DNA from: Desulfosudis sp034189195
GTDB taxonomy: Bacteria > Desulfobacterota > Desulfobacteria > Desulfobacterales > Desulfosudaceae
Reading direction: 5' to 3'
DNA: 64,000 bases
Assembly (NCBI GenBank): GCA_034189195.1
Contig: JAXHVI010000140.1
Location: 10,962 to 74,961 of the forward strand
Each line of letters begins with the position of its first letter. Position 1 is the first letter of the stretch. Below are positions 7,252 through 15,839 of the stretch, piece by piece. The notes beneath the pieces were generated by a model. It was not told where the DNA came from, did not search any database, and worked only from the letters and a program-made list of their open reading frames with translations. The position numbers and the translations under genes were made by a program.

Positions 7252-8949
7252 ATGCGCAATACCGCAAAAAGCCATACCGCAACCACACAGGCCGGCTCCA
7301 GGCCGCTGATCGCCGACTGGAACGCCCTGATGCGGGTTTTTATCCGGCCCGAGGACGAGGCCTGCCGCACCACCCTGATCAAGTACATGGAGCAGATCCT
7401 CTTTGGCCTGAACGAGTTTCTGGCACAGCACGTGGGCATTACCGAAGACGTCAGCCTCAAGGCCCTGGCCCGGCAGTTCAAAAACACCACCATCGCGGAA
7501 AACCCGGAAAAACGGCTGGCCGAAGTCATCCAGGAACTGATCCGGGAAATATCCCCCTACGGCGTCAACGTGGCCTCTCCCTATTTTGTCGGCCACATGA
7601 CATCGGCCCTTCCCTTTTTCATGGTCCACCTGAAGACCATTTCCGCAGCCCTCAACCAGAACCTGGTCAAGCTGGAGACCTCCAAAATCTTCTCCATCCT
7701 TGAAAAGCAGGTGCTGGCCAAGATCCACCGCCTGATCTACCGGTTTTCCGAACAATTTTACTGCGAACATGTGCAGAACCCGGAAACCACCCTGGGCAGC
7801 TTTGTGGAGGGCGGCACCACGGCCAATATCACGGCCCTGTGGGTGGCCAGAAACACCTTCTTTGCCCCGCGCAACGATTTTTCCGGCATCGAGGCCGACG
7901 GCAGCGCCGCCGCTTTTGCCGAATACGGCGTAAAAAGAGCCGTGATCCTGGTTTCCCGCCGGGGCCACTACTCCTTAAGAAAGGCCGGCGGCATCCTGGG
8001 TATCGGCAACAAAAACATCGTGGCCATCGACGTGGACAAGGACCATCGCTTGGACATCAGGTGCCTTGAACAGACCATCGCCGATATCAGAAAGCAGGGG
8101 GACACCGCCATCATCGCGGTGGTGGGCATTGCCGGCGCCACGGAAACCGGGGCCGTGGACCCGCTAAGGAAAATCGGCGAGCTCTGTGCCCGGGAAAAGC
8201 TCTTTTTCCACGTGGACGCCGCCTGGGGCGGACCCACGATCCTGTCCGACACGCACCGCCACCTGCTCGACGGTATCGAGCTGGCCGACTCGGTGACCAT
8301 CGACGGCCACAAGCAGTTTTACATGCCCATGAGCTGCGGCATGGTCTATTTCAAGGATCCGCACATCATGGATGCCGTGGCCTATCACGCCAACTACGTC
8401 AACCGGCACGGGTCGGTGGACCTGGGTATCCGGTCCCTGTCCGGCTCAAGGGAGGCAAACTCCCTGGTCCTGGACAGCGCCCTGAAAATCATGGGGAAAA
8501 AGGGATACGCCCTGCTCATCGAGCACGGCATTGACACGGCCCGGCAACTGGCCGAGGAGATCGAACGCCGGAGCCTGTTTGAAGTGGTGACCTGGCCCCA
8601 GCTCAATATTCTCACCTACCGGGTCTGCCCGGCTGAACTCAAAGAGATGGCACAAAACGGCACCGATGAAGAGCGCATCGAAGCCGTTCATGCCCTGAAC
8701 CACATCAACAAAACCGTCCAGCGGGTGCAGCGGGAAGCCGGTAAAAGCTTTGTGTCGCGCACCACCCTGATGCGGCGGCACTATGAAAAGGGCATTGTGG
8801 TGTTGCGGTGCGTGATCATGAACCCCCTGACCACCATGGCCGTGCTCAACGACATCCTGGATGAACAGGAAGCCATCTTCCGCCGCTACTTCCCCTCCCC
8901 TCCCCTCCCCCTGTCTACCCTTCTTAATCCTGCTCTTACTCTTACCTAA
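7252..8949 (+). CDS. panP: Pyridoxal-dependent aspartate 1-decarboxylase (PanP type, group II decarboxylase)
   Basis: A 565-residue PLP enzyme. ATG 7252 (MRNTAKSH) is preferred over an upstream in-frame ATG because family similarity starts shortly after it, although the ribosome site is weak. The stretches VGHMTSALPFFMVHLKTISA, NQNLVKLETSKIF, GSFVEGGTTANITALWVARN and HVDAAWGG follow the Vibrio PanP pattern. The PLP lysine is K354 in DGHKQFY. PanP makes beta-alanine from aspartate for pantothenate and CoA. Glutamate or other acidic amino acids remain possible substrates. The last 15 residues come from a C-rich run (near 8890-8912) and lack family likeness, so the tail may have been altered by slippage. 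Confidence 0.8.
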   Translation: MRNTAKSHTATTQAGSRPLIADWNALMRVFIRPEDEACRTTLIKYMEQILFGLNEFLAQHVGITEDVSLKALARQFKNTTIAENPEKRLAEVIQELIREISPYGVNVASPYFVGHMTSALPFFMVHLKTISAALNQNLVKLETSKIFSILEKQVLAKIHRLIYRFSEQFYCEHVQNPETTLGSFVEGGTTANITALWVARNTFFAPRNDFSGIEADGSAAAFAEYGVKRAVILVSRRGHYSLRKAGGILGIGNKNIVAIDVDKDHRLDIRCLEQTIADIRKQGDTAIIAVVGIAGATETGAVDPLRKIGELCAREKLFFHVDAAWGGPTILSDTHRHLLDGIELADSVTIDGHKQFYMPMSCGMVYFKDPHIMDAVAYHANYVNRHGSVDLGIRSLSGSREANSLVLDSALKIMGKKGYALLIEHGIDTARQLAEEIERRSLFEVVTWPQLNILTYRVCPAELKEMAQNGTDEERIEAVHALNHINKTVQRVQREAGKSFVSRTTLMRRHYEKGIVVLRCVIMNPLTTMAVLNDILDEQEAIFRRYFPSPPLPLSTLLNPALTLT

Positions 8950-9151
8950 ATTGAGCGATTTTCTATAAAAAAGCCCCCTACTTTCGGGTAATGTGCTATA
9001 ATATTTGCAAAAAACTTGATTGGTAATAGCTGCAGATGAACCGGGGGCGATTGATCGTCGATGCGGTCTTTCGCGGGGGCATACACCAGGATCAATGGAT
9101 GGTAAGGTTAAAAAAGAGGAAGCATATCCCTTGTCACCGGGGAATACCGGT
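8950..9151. other. Short convergent spacer
   Basis: About 200 bases between panP and the convergent PilZ gene. A TATAAT occurs at 8997-9002 without a good -35 box. No gene or clean terminator hairpin is visible. Confidence 0.4.
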
Positions 9152-9634
9152 CTATTCGATATCGATGGAATAGATATCGAACTCAATGCCCACACCGTCT
9201 TCCGTCATTCGCACCACCTTGCCCTTGACCCTGATCTGGCGGTCCTGGTTGGTAAAGGGAATCGACAATTGAAGTACCTGGCCCGGGGCCATCCCCTCCA
9301 TGGTTTCCAGAAACAGGCCGCCAAGGCTGATGTCCCTGGCCATGCTGGTGCCCGAGACATCGCCTCTGGTCACGCTGACGTTCAGCCGCAACGGCTTTCT
9401 GGGGTGTTGCCGCTTGTCCGTCGCTTCGGGTGCCCGGGGTTTGGGCGCCGCCGGCGTTGGCGGTTTTTCCGCTGAAAGGGCTTTGCGGGGCTTTGCAGAT
9501 GTCCCCGGTTGCTGCTTTTTAATTTTCCCCCCGGGCCGGGCCTGTTGGACCGGCCGGGCCTTCTGTTTGGACCCCGTTGTTTTGCCGCCTTGCGTGGCCG
9601 CGGGACGCGCCTTTGGTGTGTCGCTGGTTGCCAT
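9152..9634 (-). CDS. PilZ domain protein (c-di-GMP receptor candidate)
   Basis: A 160-residue protein. ATG 9634 is preferred because the upstream extension is not domain-like. Residues 1-70 are a basic, Ala/Pro/Lys-rich low-complexity linker. The PilZ domain follows with the c-di-GMP motif RxxxR at R75-R79 (KRQHPRKPLR) and [DN]xSxxG at 101-106 (DISLGG). Both motifs are complete, so binding is expected. It lies downstream of the chemosensory operon on the same strand after a 200-base gap, which links c-di-GMP to this motility or behaviour cluster. Output partner unknown. Confidence 0.85.
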   Translation of the reverse strand: MATSDTPKARPAATQGGKTTGSKQKARPVQQARPGGKIKKQQPGTSAKPRKALSAEKPPTPAAPKPRAPEATDKRQHPRKPLRLNVSVTRGDVSGTSMARDISLGGLFLETMEGMAPGQVLQLSIPFTNQDRQIRVKGKVVRMTEDGVGIEFDIYSIDIE

Positions 9635-9830
9635 GTGCAGTTCCGTTGTGTTTAAATAGGGTATGAGACCGTCAATAACGGCCCCGGTATCCGACTTGAA
9701 ACATCTCCATGTTTGCTGGGGATCTGTTCTCCTGCCAGTCCGCTGCCCACCAGTGTATGCTGTTTGATGATATGGGTGCAGATTTATGCTGCATGACACA
9801 ACCCTGTGTACGCCGGTTGGTAATCAATTT

Positions 9831-10202
9831 CTAGTCGGCGGGCATGACCTTTTTCACCACATCGATCAACTGGTCCGGCTTGAACGGTTTGGTGATCCAT
9901 CCCGTGGCGCCGGCGGCCCGGCCCTCCTGCTTCTTGGCCTCCATGGATTCCGTTGTCAGCATCACGATGGGCGTAAACCGGAACCGGTCCATGGCCCGCA
10001 CCGACCGGGTCAGCTCCAGGCCGTCCACGTGGGGCATGTTCAGGTCCACGATAAACATGTGAATCGGCGAACCGTTAATCTTTTCCAGGGCATCCCTGCC
10101 GTTTTCCGCCTCCACCACCGCGTAGCCGGCGTTTTCCAGGGTAAAGGCCACCATCTTGCGCACGCTGATCGAATCATCGACAATCATTATGGTCTGTTCC
10201 AT
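9831..10202 (-). CDS. cheY: CheY-type single-domain response regulator
   Basis: A 123-residue receiver domain. Acidic pocket D9/D10, phospho-acceptor D53 in IVDLNMP, switch Thr in MLTTES at about 83-84 and Lys105 in ITKPF are all present. It has no output domain, so it acts by phosphorylation-dependent binding, as with flagellar CheY. It is the distal che gene of the operon, 64 bases after the soluble MCP-like gene. A second receiver, at 13841-14296, is in the same operon; which one reaches the motor or other output cannot be told. Confidence 0.85.
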   Translation of the reverse strand: MEQTIMIVDDSISVRKMVAFTLENAGYAVVEAENGRDALEKINGSPIHMFIVDLNMPHVDGLELTRSVRAMDRFRFTPIVMLTTESMEAKKQEGRAAGATGWITKPFKPDQLIDVVKKVMPAD

Positions 10203-10266
10203 CTGCTACAACCTCATCTATGATACCATCCGGCCTGGCTTAGCCCGGCGCCTCTTCTCAAGCCCG

Positions 10267-12168
10267 CTAAAATAACTCCACGTTGGCTCCAAACCCCTCA
10301 TCAGCCGGTTCGTCGTCGTCCTCCCGCCCTCCCCTTCGCGCCTCTTCAAACAGAATGGCATTGTTCTCCCGGTCCGCGGTATGCCTGCCCGGCAGGCGGC
10401 CCGCAGCTTCCAGGTCCGCGTCCACAAGGACCGTTTCCAGGCCGGGGCAGGCGGAGATTTTCTCCAGGCGGTCGCCATACCCTTTGAGACGCCGGGAAAG
10501 CCCCTGGAAAAAATCCAGGCTGGAAAGAGTCGTCTCCACCGCCTTCTTCAACTCACGGGCCCGCTGATAAGCGGCCATGGAGTCCTGCTGAAACCCCTCG
10601 TAAGCCATGGAGATATCCTGAATCACCTGGTTGAGCCGGAACATGGCGTCGGCTTCCGGGTTCGGCGCCTCCCGTGGCCCGGTTTGCCGAATCTCCCCGG
10701 CGGCTGTCATGATGGCGGTGATGATCGCTTCCACCTCGGCGGAAAGGCCGTCGGACCGGGTGGCCAGGGCATTCATCTCCTTGGCCAGCAGCTTAAGCGC
10801 GCCGCCCCGCTCCCCCATCCGGTCCGCCGCGATAATCGAGTTGATGGCCTTGTTGTGCGTATGGGCGCTGATGCTCCGCACCAGGCCCAGCAGCTCCGAC
10901 AGGGTGGCGGCGATACCGGACACCTGGGCCGCTGCCTCCTGAATCTGGCGATAAAAACTTTCACCCCGGTTGAGCAGGTCATGCAACTGGGTCAGGGCCC
11001 CTTTTAAATGGGAAAACGGGTCATGCCGGAAGGCGGCCATATCCCTGTCCTCTGATGCCGTGTCCGTACCGCTGATGCCCTGCACCAGGGCCCCTACTTC
11101 ATGGCCGATCCGTTCCAGGGCGGACCGGTTCTTCTCATACACCTCGGTGATTTCAGCCCGAATGCCGGAAATCCTGTCGACCTGGTTGACGATAATCTCC
11201 GGCGCCGGTTTCCTGTCGGCTATAAGACCGGGATCACGCCTGCCGCCATCAACCGCCGCGGACAGCACCGCGTTAAGCCGGTTGGCCACATACAGCATCC
11301 GCTGCCGCATGTTGTCATGGAACTGAACACCCACCACGATCTCGGCCACCTGCCGGGATATCTCCCTGGAACGCCGGCCTGCCTGATCGATGGTATCCAC
11401 GAAAAACCGCAGCAGGGCCTCGGTCTTGTGCGTGGACTCCTGGACCGTTGTCCGTATCTCCGAGGTCAGGGTCTCCAGCCGGCCGATACCCCCGGCAATC
11501 TCTTCCAGGGTGGAACGATGGACCGTGCGGGCCTTTTCCACGTTTTTATAAACATCGTTGGCAATACCGGCAATATTGACCGACAGGTCCTTGATCTCCT
11601 GGGCCACGTCGGAGAAGATGTTAACCGACCGGTCGATGCTTCTGGCGTTTTCCACCAGCATGTTCAGGGCCACGGTTTTCAGGGACTGGGAAAACTTCTT
11701 GATCTGCTTGCTGATGGCATACAGGGTTTCAAGGTTGTCCATCACCCCGTTCATCCGTTCCAGGTTGGTGCGCACCTCGTTCTGCCGGGCCACGATCTCG
11801 GCCAGAGACGCCTCCAGAATCCGGCGGCCCCGGTCCAGAAACCCGCCCTTGTCCATGACACCCATCTGCTTGACCGTATCCAGCATCAGGTCGGTCAGTT
11901 CCGTCACATTGACGTGGATGGTCCGCAGGCTGATCCCCAGCAGCATGAAGTCGCCTTCCGACCCATCGACAAAGGTCTTCATTTCGTCTTTTATGCCGGG
12001 AATTTCAACCGACAGCTGCCGAAGCCCCTCCGGCGGCAGCACCGCCGGCGCAGGATCGGGTCCGCCGGTTTCCGGAAAACTCTTCGTAACGGCCGCCACA
12101 ACCTCCACCGGTTCAAGGTCACTGCCCTGGATGTCAGGTCTTTTTTTAAACCACGCGCTGAGTCTCAT
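10267..12168 (-). CDS. Soluble MCP-like coiled-coil signalling protein
   Basis: A 633-residue, mainly helical protein without membrane segments. It resembles the cytoplasmic chemoreceptor-like proteins that carry long heptad helices. Recognisable pieces are IKKFSQSLKTVALNMLVENARS near 160-180, the repeated block VVGVQFHDNMRQRMLYVANRL near 280-300, and NKAINSIIAADRMGERGGALKLLA near 450, which resembles the hairpin tip of MCPs (the EAARAGE-like region). It ends GANVELF. It probably docks to CheA/CheW or acts as a cytosolic sensor or scaffold. It starts 22 bases inside the cheB end, implying translational coupling. No ligand domain is recognised. Confidence 0.65.
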   Translation of the reverse strand: MRLSAWFKKRPDIQGSDLEPVEVVAAVTKSFPETGGPDPAPAVLPPEGLRQLSVEIPGIKDEMKTFVDGSEGDFMLLGISLRTIHVNVTELTDLMLDTVKQMGVMDKGGFLDRGRRILEASLAEIVARQNEVRTNLERMNGVMDNLETLYAISKQIKKFSQSLKTVALNMLVENARSIDRSVNIFSDVAQEIKDLSVNIAGIANDVYKNVEKARTVHRSTLEEIAGGIGRLETLTSEIRTTVQESTHKTEALLRFFVDTIDQAGRRSREISRQVAEIVVGVQFHDNMRQRMLYVANRLNAVLSAAVDGGRRDPGLIADRKPAPEIIVNQVDRISGIRAEITEVYEKNRSALERIGHEVGALVQGISGTDTASEDRDMAAFRHDPFSHLKGALTQLHDLLNRGESFYRQIQEAAAQVSGIAATLSELLGLVRSISAHTHNKAINSIIAADRMGERGGALKLLAKEMNALATRSDGLSAEVEAIITAIMTAAGEIRQTGPREAPNPEADAMFRLNQVIQDISMAYEGFQQDSMAAYQRARELKKAVETTLSSLDFFQGLSRRLKGYGDRLEKISACPGLETVLVDADLEAAGRLPGRHTADRENNAILFEEARRGGREDDDEPADEGFGANVELF

Positions 12169-13291
12169 AATGCCTCTGTGTGCTTTTATAAAACCGGATC
12201 ACTTCGCCGGCGATACGGTCCAGGGGGAGTACGGTGTCCACGCCACCGTGCTTGACCGCCTCGCCGGGCATGCCGTATACCACGCAGGACGCCTCGTCCT
12301 GGGCGATGGTATAGGCACCGGCCGCATGCATCTCGGCCATGCCCCTGGCACCGTCGTCCCCCATGCCGGTCATGATCACGCCGATGGCGTTGGCTCCGGC
12401 ATAACGGGCCGCCGACCGAAACAGCACATCCACCGACGGCCGGTGCCGGGAGACCGGAGGTCCGTCCTTGACCTGCACCAGGTATTTTGCGCCGATGCGT
12501 ACCAGCAGGGTGTGGCGATTGCCCGGGGCAATCAACGCCTGGCCCCGCAATACCGGATCTCCGCCGGTGGCCTCCTTGACCGTTATGCCACAGATGTCGT
12601 CCAGCCGCCGGGCAAAGGCGGTGGTAAAATGTTCGGGCATGTGCTGAACCACCACAATACCCGGCGCGTCCAGGGGCATGGCCCCCAGAAAAACCCGAAG
12701 GGCCTCGGTGCCGCCGGTGGAGGCCCCCACCGTCACCACCTTGTCGGTGGTCTGAAAAACCGCATGGCCCGGCCGGGCCCCGGCCAGCATAGCGTCGGCC
12801 GTAAACTTGGGTGCCACGGCCCGCTGGTTCGGAGGATCCGTTGCCGGCGGTGCCGGCGCTGATACAACTGTTTTTCTGGCCATATCGGCCCTGGCCGCGG
12901 CCTTTACCACATCAATAATCTGAACCCGGGCGTCGTGAAAAAACTGTTTGACCCCCAGCCGGGGCTTGTTGATCACTTCCACGGCCCCCTGCTCCACCGC
13001 CCGGACCGCCATGGCCGAGTTTTTTTCAGTCAAGGCCGAACAGATCACCACCGGCAGCGGATGCTGGGCCATGATCTTGCCCAGAAAGGTCAGGCCGTCC
13101 ATGCGGGGCGTCTCCACATCCAGCGTGATCACGTCGGGCATATCGGCCTTCATCTTCCTGACCGCCAGATAGGGATCCGGCGCCGTGCCCACCACCTCGA
13201 TATCGGGATCGGTCTCCAGGATCTCGCGCAGGGTCTGCCGGACCAGGGCTGAATCGTCGACGATCAGTACGCGAACCGGCCGTTTAGCCAT
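12146..13291 (-). CDS. cheB: Chemotaxis response regulator protein-glutamate methylesterase
   Basis: A 381-residue CheB. The start at 13291 (MAKRPVRVLIVDDSALVR) overlaps the cheD stop by 8 bases; longer in-frame extensions are not receiver-like. The receiver has D58 in ITLDVETPRMDG; the methylesterase triad is S191 (GASTGG), H217 (VVQHMPEHF) and D312/D313 (MTGMGDDGA). It removes methyl groups and deamidates receptors, opposing CheR. The linker at 140-175 is Ala/Pro-rich. It is part of the che operon with cheD directly upstream. Confidence 0.93.
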   Translation of the reverse strand: MAKRPVRVLIVDDSALVRQTLREILETDPDIEVVGTAPDPYLAVRKMKADMPDVITLDVETPRMDGLTFLGKIMAQHPLPVVICSALTEKNSAMAVRAVEQGAVEVINKPRLGVKQFFHDARVQIIDVVKAAARADMARKTVVSAPAPPATDPPNQRAVAPKFTADAMLAGARPGHAVFQTTDKVVTVGASTGGTEALRVFLGAMPLDAPGIVVVQHMPEHFTTAFARRLDDICGITVKEATGGDPVLRGQALIAPGNRHTLLVRIGAKYLVQVKDGPPVSRHRPSVDVLFRSAARYAGANAIGVIMTGMGDDGARGMAEMHAAGAYTIAQDEASCVVYGMPGEAVKHGGVDTVLPLDRIAGEVIRFYKSTQRHYETQRVV

Positions 13292-13844
13292 CCTTGCCCT
13301 CTTTGCCCACAAGGGTCCGTTGAATCTTCTTGATCCAGACATCCCCCCGGTGAGGGAAAAAAAGCACTTTCCGTCCCAGGGTGCCGCCCACGTCGGTGGC
13401 CGTGACGGTAAGTCCCAGCTCACCGATCACCTGAAGGGCGGTCTCCACGTTGCGGCGGCCGATGTTCAGGGTCTTGTTTTCGTGTTTGCCCGGCACCGGC
13501 AGAAACATCTGGCTGCCGCCGAAAATCTTGACCTCCATGGTGCGGGGGACCGCACCTTTGGCCGACATCTTGCCGAATATGTGCCGCACGCTGGAATTGA
13601 CATAGCGCCCCACCAGGTTGGCCGTATCCGGGGTGCCGGGCAGCGGAAACGGCAACAGGGAATGGGTGATGCCCCCGATGTTCAGCCGGGGGCAATACAT
13701 CGTCACCGTGACGCAGGAACCCAGCACGGTCCGCACCTGGGCCGGACTGCCGTCAGAGACGAACCATTCGCCCTGCTTCAGATAGACGCCGGGCCAATCC
13801 GGATCACTAACCGGCCGGCACCGGGTATCAAGTTGTCCCTTCAT
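13284..13844 (-). CDS. cheD: Chemoreceptor glutamine deamidase CheD
   Basis: A 186-residue CheD. I choose ATG 13844 because it overlaps the upstream cheY stop as ATGA and has GGTGGGA upstream; a GTG at 13859 is the alternative. The catalytic Cys in VLGSCVTVTMY and His in GGITHSLLP, with Thr/Ser of the family fold, are intact. CheD deamidates receptor glutamines. There is no CheC in the window, its usual partner in Bacillus-type systems. It lies between a single-domain cheY and cheB, as in many delta-proteobacterial clusters. Confidence 0.9.
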   Translation of the reverse strand: MKGQLDTRCRPVSDPDWPGVYLKQGEWFVSDGSPAQVRTVLGSCVTVTMYCPRLNIGGITHSLLPFPLPGTPDTANLVGRYVNSSVRHIFGKMSAKGAVPRTMEVKIFGGSQMFLPVPGKHENKTLNIGRRNVETALQVIGELGLTVTATDVGGTLGRKVLFFPHRGDVWIKKIQRTLVGKEGKDG

Positions 13845-14296
13845 ATAAACTGGTCCCACCGGTTTTGGGTTTCTGTTGCATTCTCCGCTTCAGCCCCCAG
13901 GCTCACCCCGTTGTTACTTAAGGCCTGGAGCACGGTCTGCTCGGTAAACGGTTTGGTGATATAAGCGTCGGCGCCGCATTCGTACTGGGCCACCAGAATG
14001 CGGGACGGGTTGTTGATGGTGGTCACGATAATAATGGTGGTGGCATTTTCTCCCGTCCAGCCGGCCTGTTTCTCGAATTCCCGTATCTCCTTGACCGCTG
14101 TCAGGCCGTCCTTTTCCGGCATGATGATATCCATGAGCACCAGGTCAAACCGGTCCTCCGGGCTCGTGTTCTGTTTTATCATATCCACGGCCTCCTGCCC
14201 GTTGGCCGCCGTCCGGCAGTGGGCCAGGGGAGACAGAATGCCGGTAAAGGCCTCGCGAATGGACGCGCTGTCGTCAACAATCAGTATTTTATGCAT
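13841..14296 (-). CDS. cheY: Single-domain response regulator (CheY-like)
   Basis: A 151-residue receiver. AGGAGGT followed by six bases favours the ATG at 14296 over the GTG at 14302. Acidic residues D8/D9, phospho-acceptor D56 in LMDIIMPEKDG and Lys in YITKPFTEQ are present. It carries an insert before the switch Thr and a C-terminal extension of about 25 residues (SNNGVSLGAEAENATETQN), making it longer than CheY. Its place between cheR and cheD suggests that it acts inside the adaptation or sink branch and not at the motor, but this is inference. Confidence 0.85.
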   Translation of the reverse strand: MHKILIVDDSASIREAFTGILSPLAHCRTAANGQEAVDMIKQNTSPEDRFDLVLMDIIMPEKDGLTAVKEIREFEKQAGWTGENATTIIIVTTINNPSRILVAQYECGADAYITKPFTEQTVLQALSNNGVSLGAEAENATETQNRWDQFI

Positions 14297-14312
14297 CGCC
14301 ACACCTCCTGTA

Positions 14313-15290
14313 CTACAACCGCTGGTATACGGTAGGAAACACCTGCTTCAGCGGCAGGTCCATGCCGCCCAGAGTTTCCGAATGACCGATGAACAGGTAT
14401 CCACCGGGTAAAATGCATTCACAGCACCGGTTAAACAGGGCCTCCTGCAACGGGCGCTCGAAATAGATCACCACGTTGCGGCAGAAGACCACGTCGTTTT
14501 TCCCGGGGCAGGAAAAGGGCTTCATCAGGTTCAGGCAGCCGAAGGCCACCTTTCTTCTCAATTCCGGCACCACGCGCATCAGCTTTTTGTCCCGGTCCCG
14601 GCTGCGCATGAAATAGCGCCGCTTCAGATCAGCGGGTACGGCTTCGGTTTTTGCCTCCGGATAGATGGCCTGCCGGGCTTTTTCCACCACCTCCCGGGAA
14701 AGGTCGGTGCCGGTGACCTCAAAGTCGAACCCCGGCTGGATCCGGGCAAATTCACTTAAGATCATGGCCATGCTGTAAGGCTCCTCACCGGTGGCGCACC
14801 CGGCGCTCCAGGCCGCAAACTTCCGCCTGCCGCCGTTCCGGGCAAACCAGGCCGGTAAAAGCGTTTCGTAAAGCAGGTCAAAATGGGCCCGCTCCCGGAA
14901 AAAATCGGTTTTATTGGTGGTCACCGCGTCGATCATCAGGGGCAGCTCATGGGCCATCCCTTCCGGTGAAAACAGGTATTCCCGGTACTGCCGGTAGCTG
15001 CTCATGTTCATGGCCCGCAGCCGCTTGAGCAGCCGCGATTGCAGCATGGTCTTCTTGGCCGGCGGCATCTTGATGCCGAACTCCGCCTGAATGAACCCGC
15101 CGATGGCGGCAAAGTCATCAGCGGTCATGGGGGGCGGCGGCTCCCATATCCGGCGTTCCCCGCTTTCACGAGAACCGGGAGACGCAGCCGTACCCCCCTG
15201 CCCCTCCCCTCCGATACTGCGGAGAGGAGGGCCGGCAGCCGGCGCCATGCGGTATCCATCACGAATGCTGACCGTTTCGGTTAACGGCAT
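14313..15290 (-). CDS. cheR: CheR chemoreceptor glutamate O-methyltransferase
   Basis: About 325 residues. Its start overlaps the cheW stop (GTGATG, with AGGAGG directly upstream), so either GTG 15293 or ATG 15290 is used. The first 50 residues are Pro/Gly-rich and not part of the family. The CheR N-terminal helical domain begins near MTADDFAAIGGF, followed by VTTNKTDFFRE and the SAM site FAAWSAGCATGEEPYSMAM, then the NVVIYF strand. It methylates MCP glutamates. The neighbouring MCP ends with EFERF, possibly a CheR-docking tail. Confidence 0.93.
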   Translation of the reverse strand: MPLTETVSIRDGYRMAPAAGPPLRSIGGEGQGGTAASPGSRESGERRIWEPPPPMTADDFAAIGGFIQAEFGIKMPPAKKTMLQSRLLKRLRAMNMSSYRQYREYLFSPEGMAHELPLMIDAVTTNKTDFFRERAHFDLLYETLLPAWFARNGGRRKFAAWSAGCATGEEPYSMAMILSEFARIQPGFDFEVTGTDLSREVVEKARQAIYPEAKTEAVPADLKRRYFMRSRDRDKKLMRVVPELRRKVAFGCLNLMKPFSCPGKNDVVFCRNVVIYFERPLQEALFNRCCECILPGGYLFIGHSETLGGMDLPLKQVFPTVYQRL

Positions 15291-15793
15291 CACGCCTCCT
15301 GATCCTCCGCCTGTTGGCGTATACCGGCAATCATGGAAAGTTCCCGGTCGGAAAAAATCTCATCAATATTGAGCAGGATCACAAACCCGTCGGCCAGCTT
15401 GCCGATGCCGGCGATAAACCGGGTGTCCAGCCGGCTGCCCAGGCGGGGGGCCGCATCAATCTGTTCCGCCGGAATATCCAGCACCTCCTTGACCCCGTCC
15501 GCCAGGGCGCCCATGGTGGCGGCCTCGCCGTCAATCTCCAGTTCCACGATGATGATACAGGTTTCGGCTGTCCGCCGGCCCTCGGCCAGACCGAACTTCT
15601 TGCGCAGGTCGATCACCGGCACCACATGGCCCCGGACGTTGATCACCCCCCGCATGAAGTCGGCGGTCATGGGGACGCGGGTGATGGCGGTAAACTCCAG
15701 CACCTCGCGCACCATCTGAATGTTCAGGCCGTACAGCTCTTCATCCAGGAAAAAGGTCAGGTAGGTGTTGTTCTGCCCGGTTTTCTCATCCAT
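15290..15793 (-). CDS. cheW: CheW chemotaxis coupling protein
   Basis: A 167-residue protein with the SH3-like CheW fold: YLTFFLDEELYGLNIQMVREV, then TRVPMTADFMRGVINVRGHVVPVIDLR, and FVILLNIDEIFS near the end. It bridges receptors to CheA. The length is normal. It lies between the MCP and cheR in the operon and overlaps the cheR start, suggesting coupling. Confidence 0.93.
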   Translation of the reverse strand: MDEKTGQNNTYLTFFLDEELYGLNIQMVREVLEFTAITRVPMTADFMRGVINVRGHVVPVIDLRKKFGLAEGRRTAETCIIIVELEIDGEAATMGALADGVKEVLDIPAEQIDAAPRLGSRLDTRFIAGIGKLADGFVILLNIDEIFSDRELSMIAGIRQQAEDQEA

Positions 15794-15839
15794 CGGTCAC
15801 TCCCTTGTCCACCGAGTCGGCGCAACATGCCGACTGTTC

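Noticed and set aside
8889..8912. CCCCT tandem repeats at the end of panP as a phase-variable tract
   Set aside because: The tract is short and lies at the last codons; slippage would only alter the tail.
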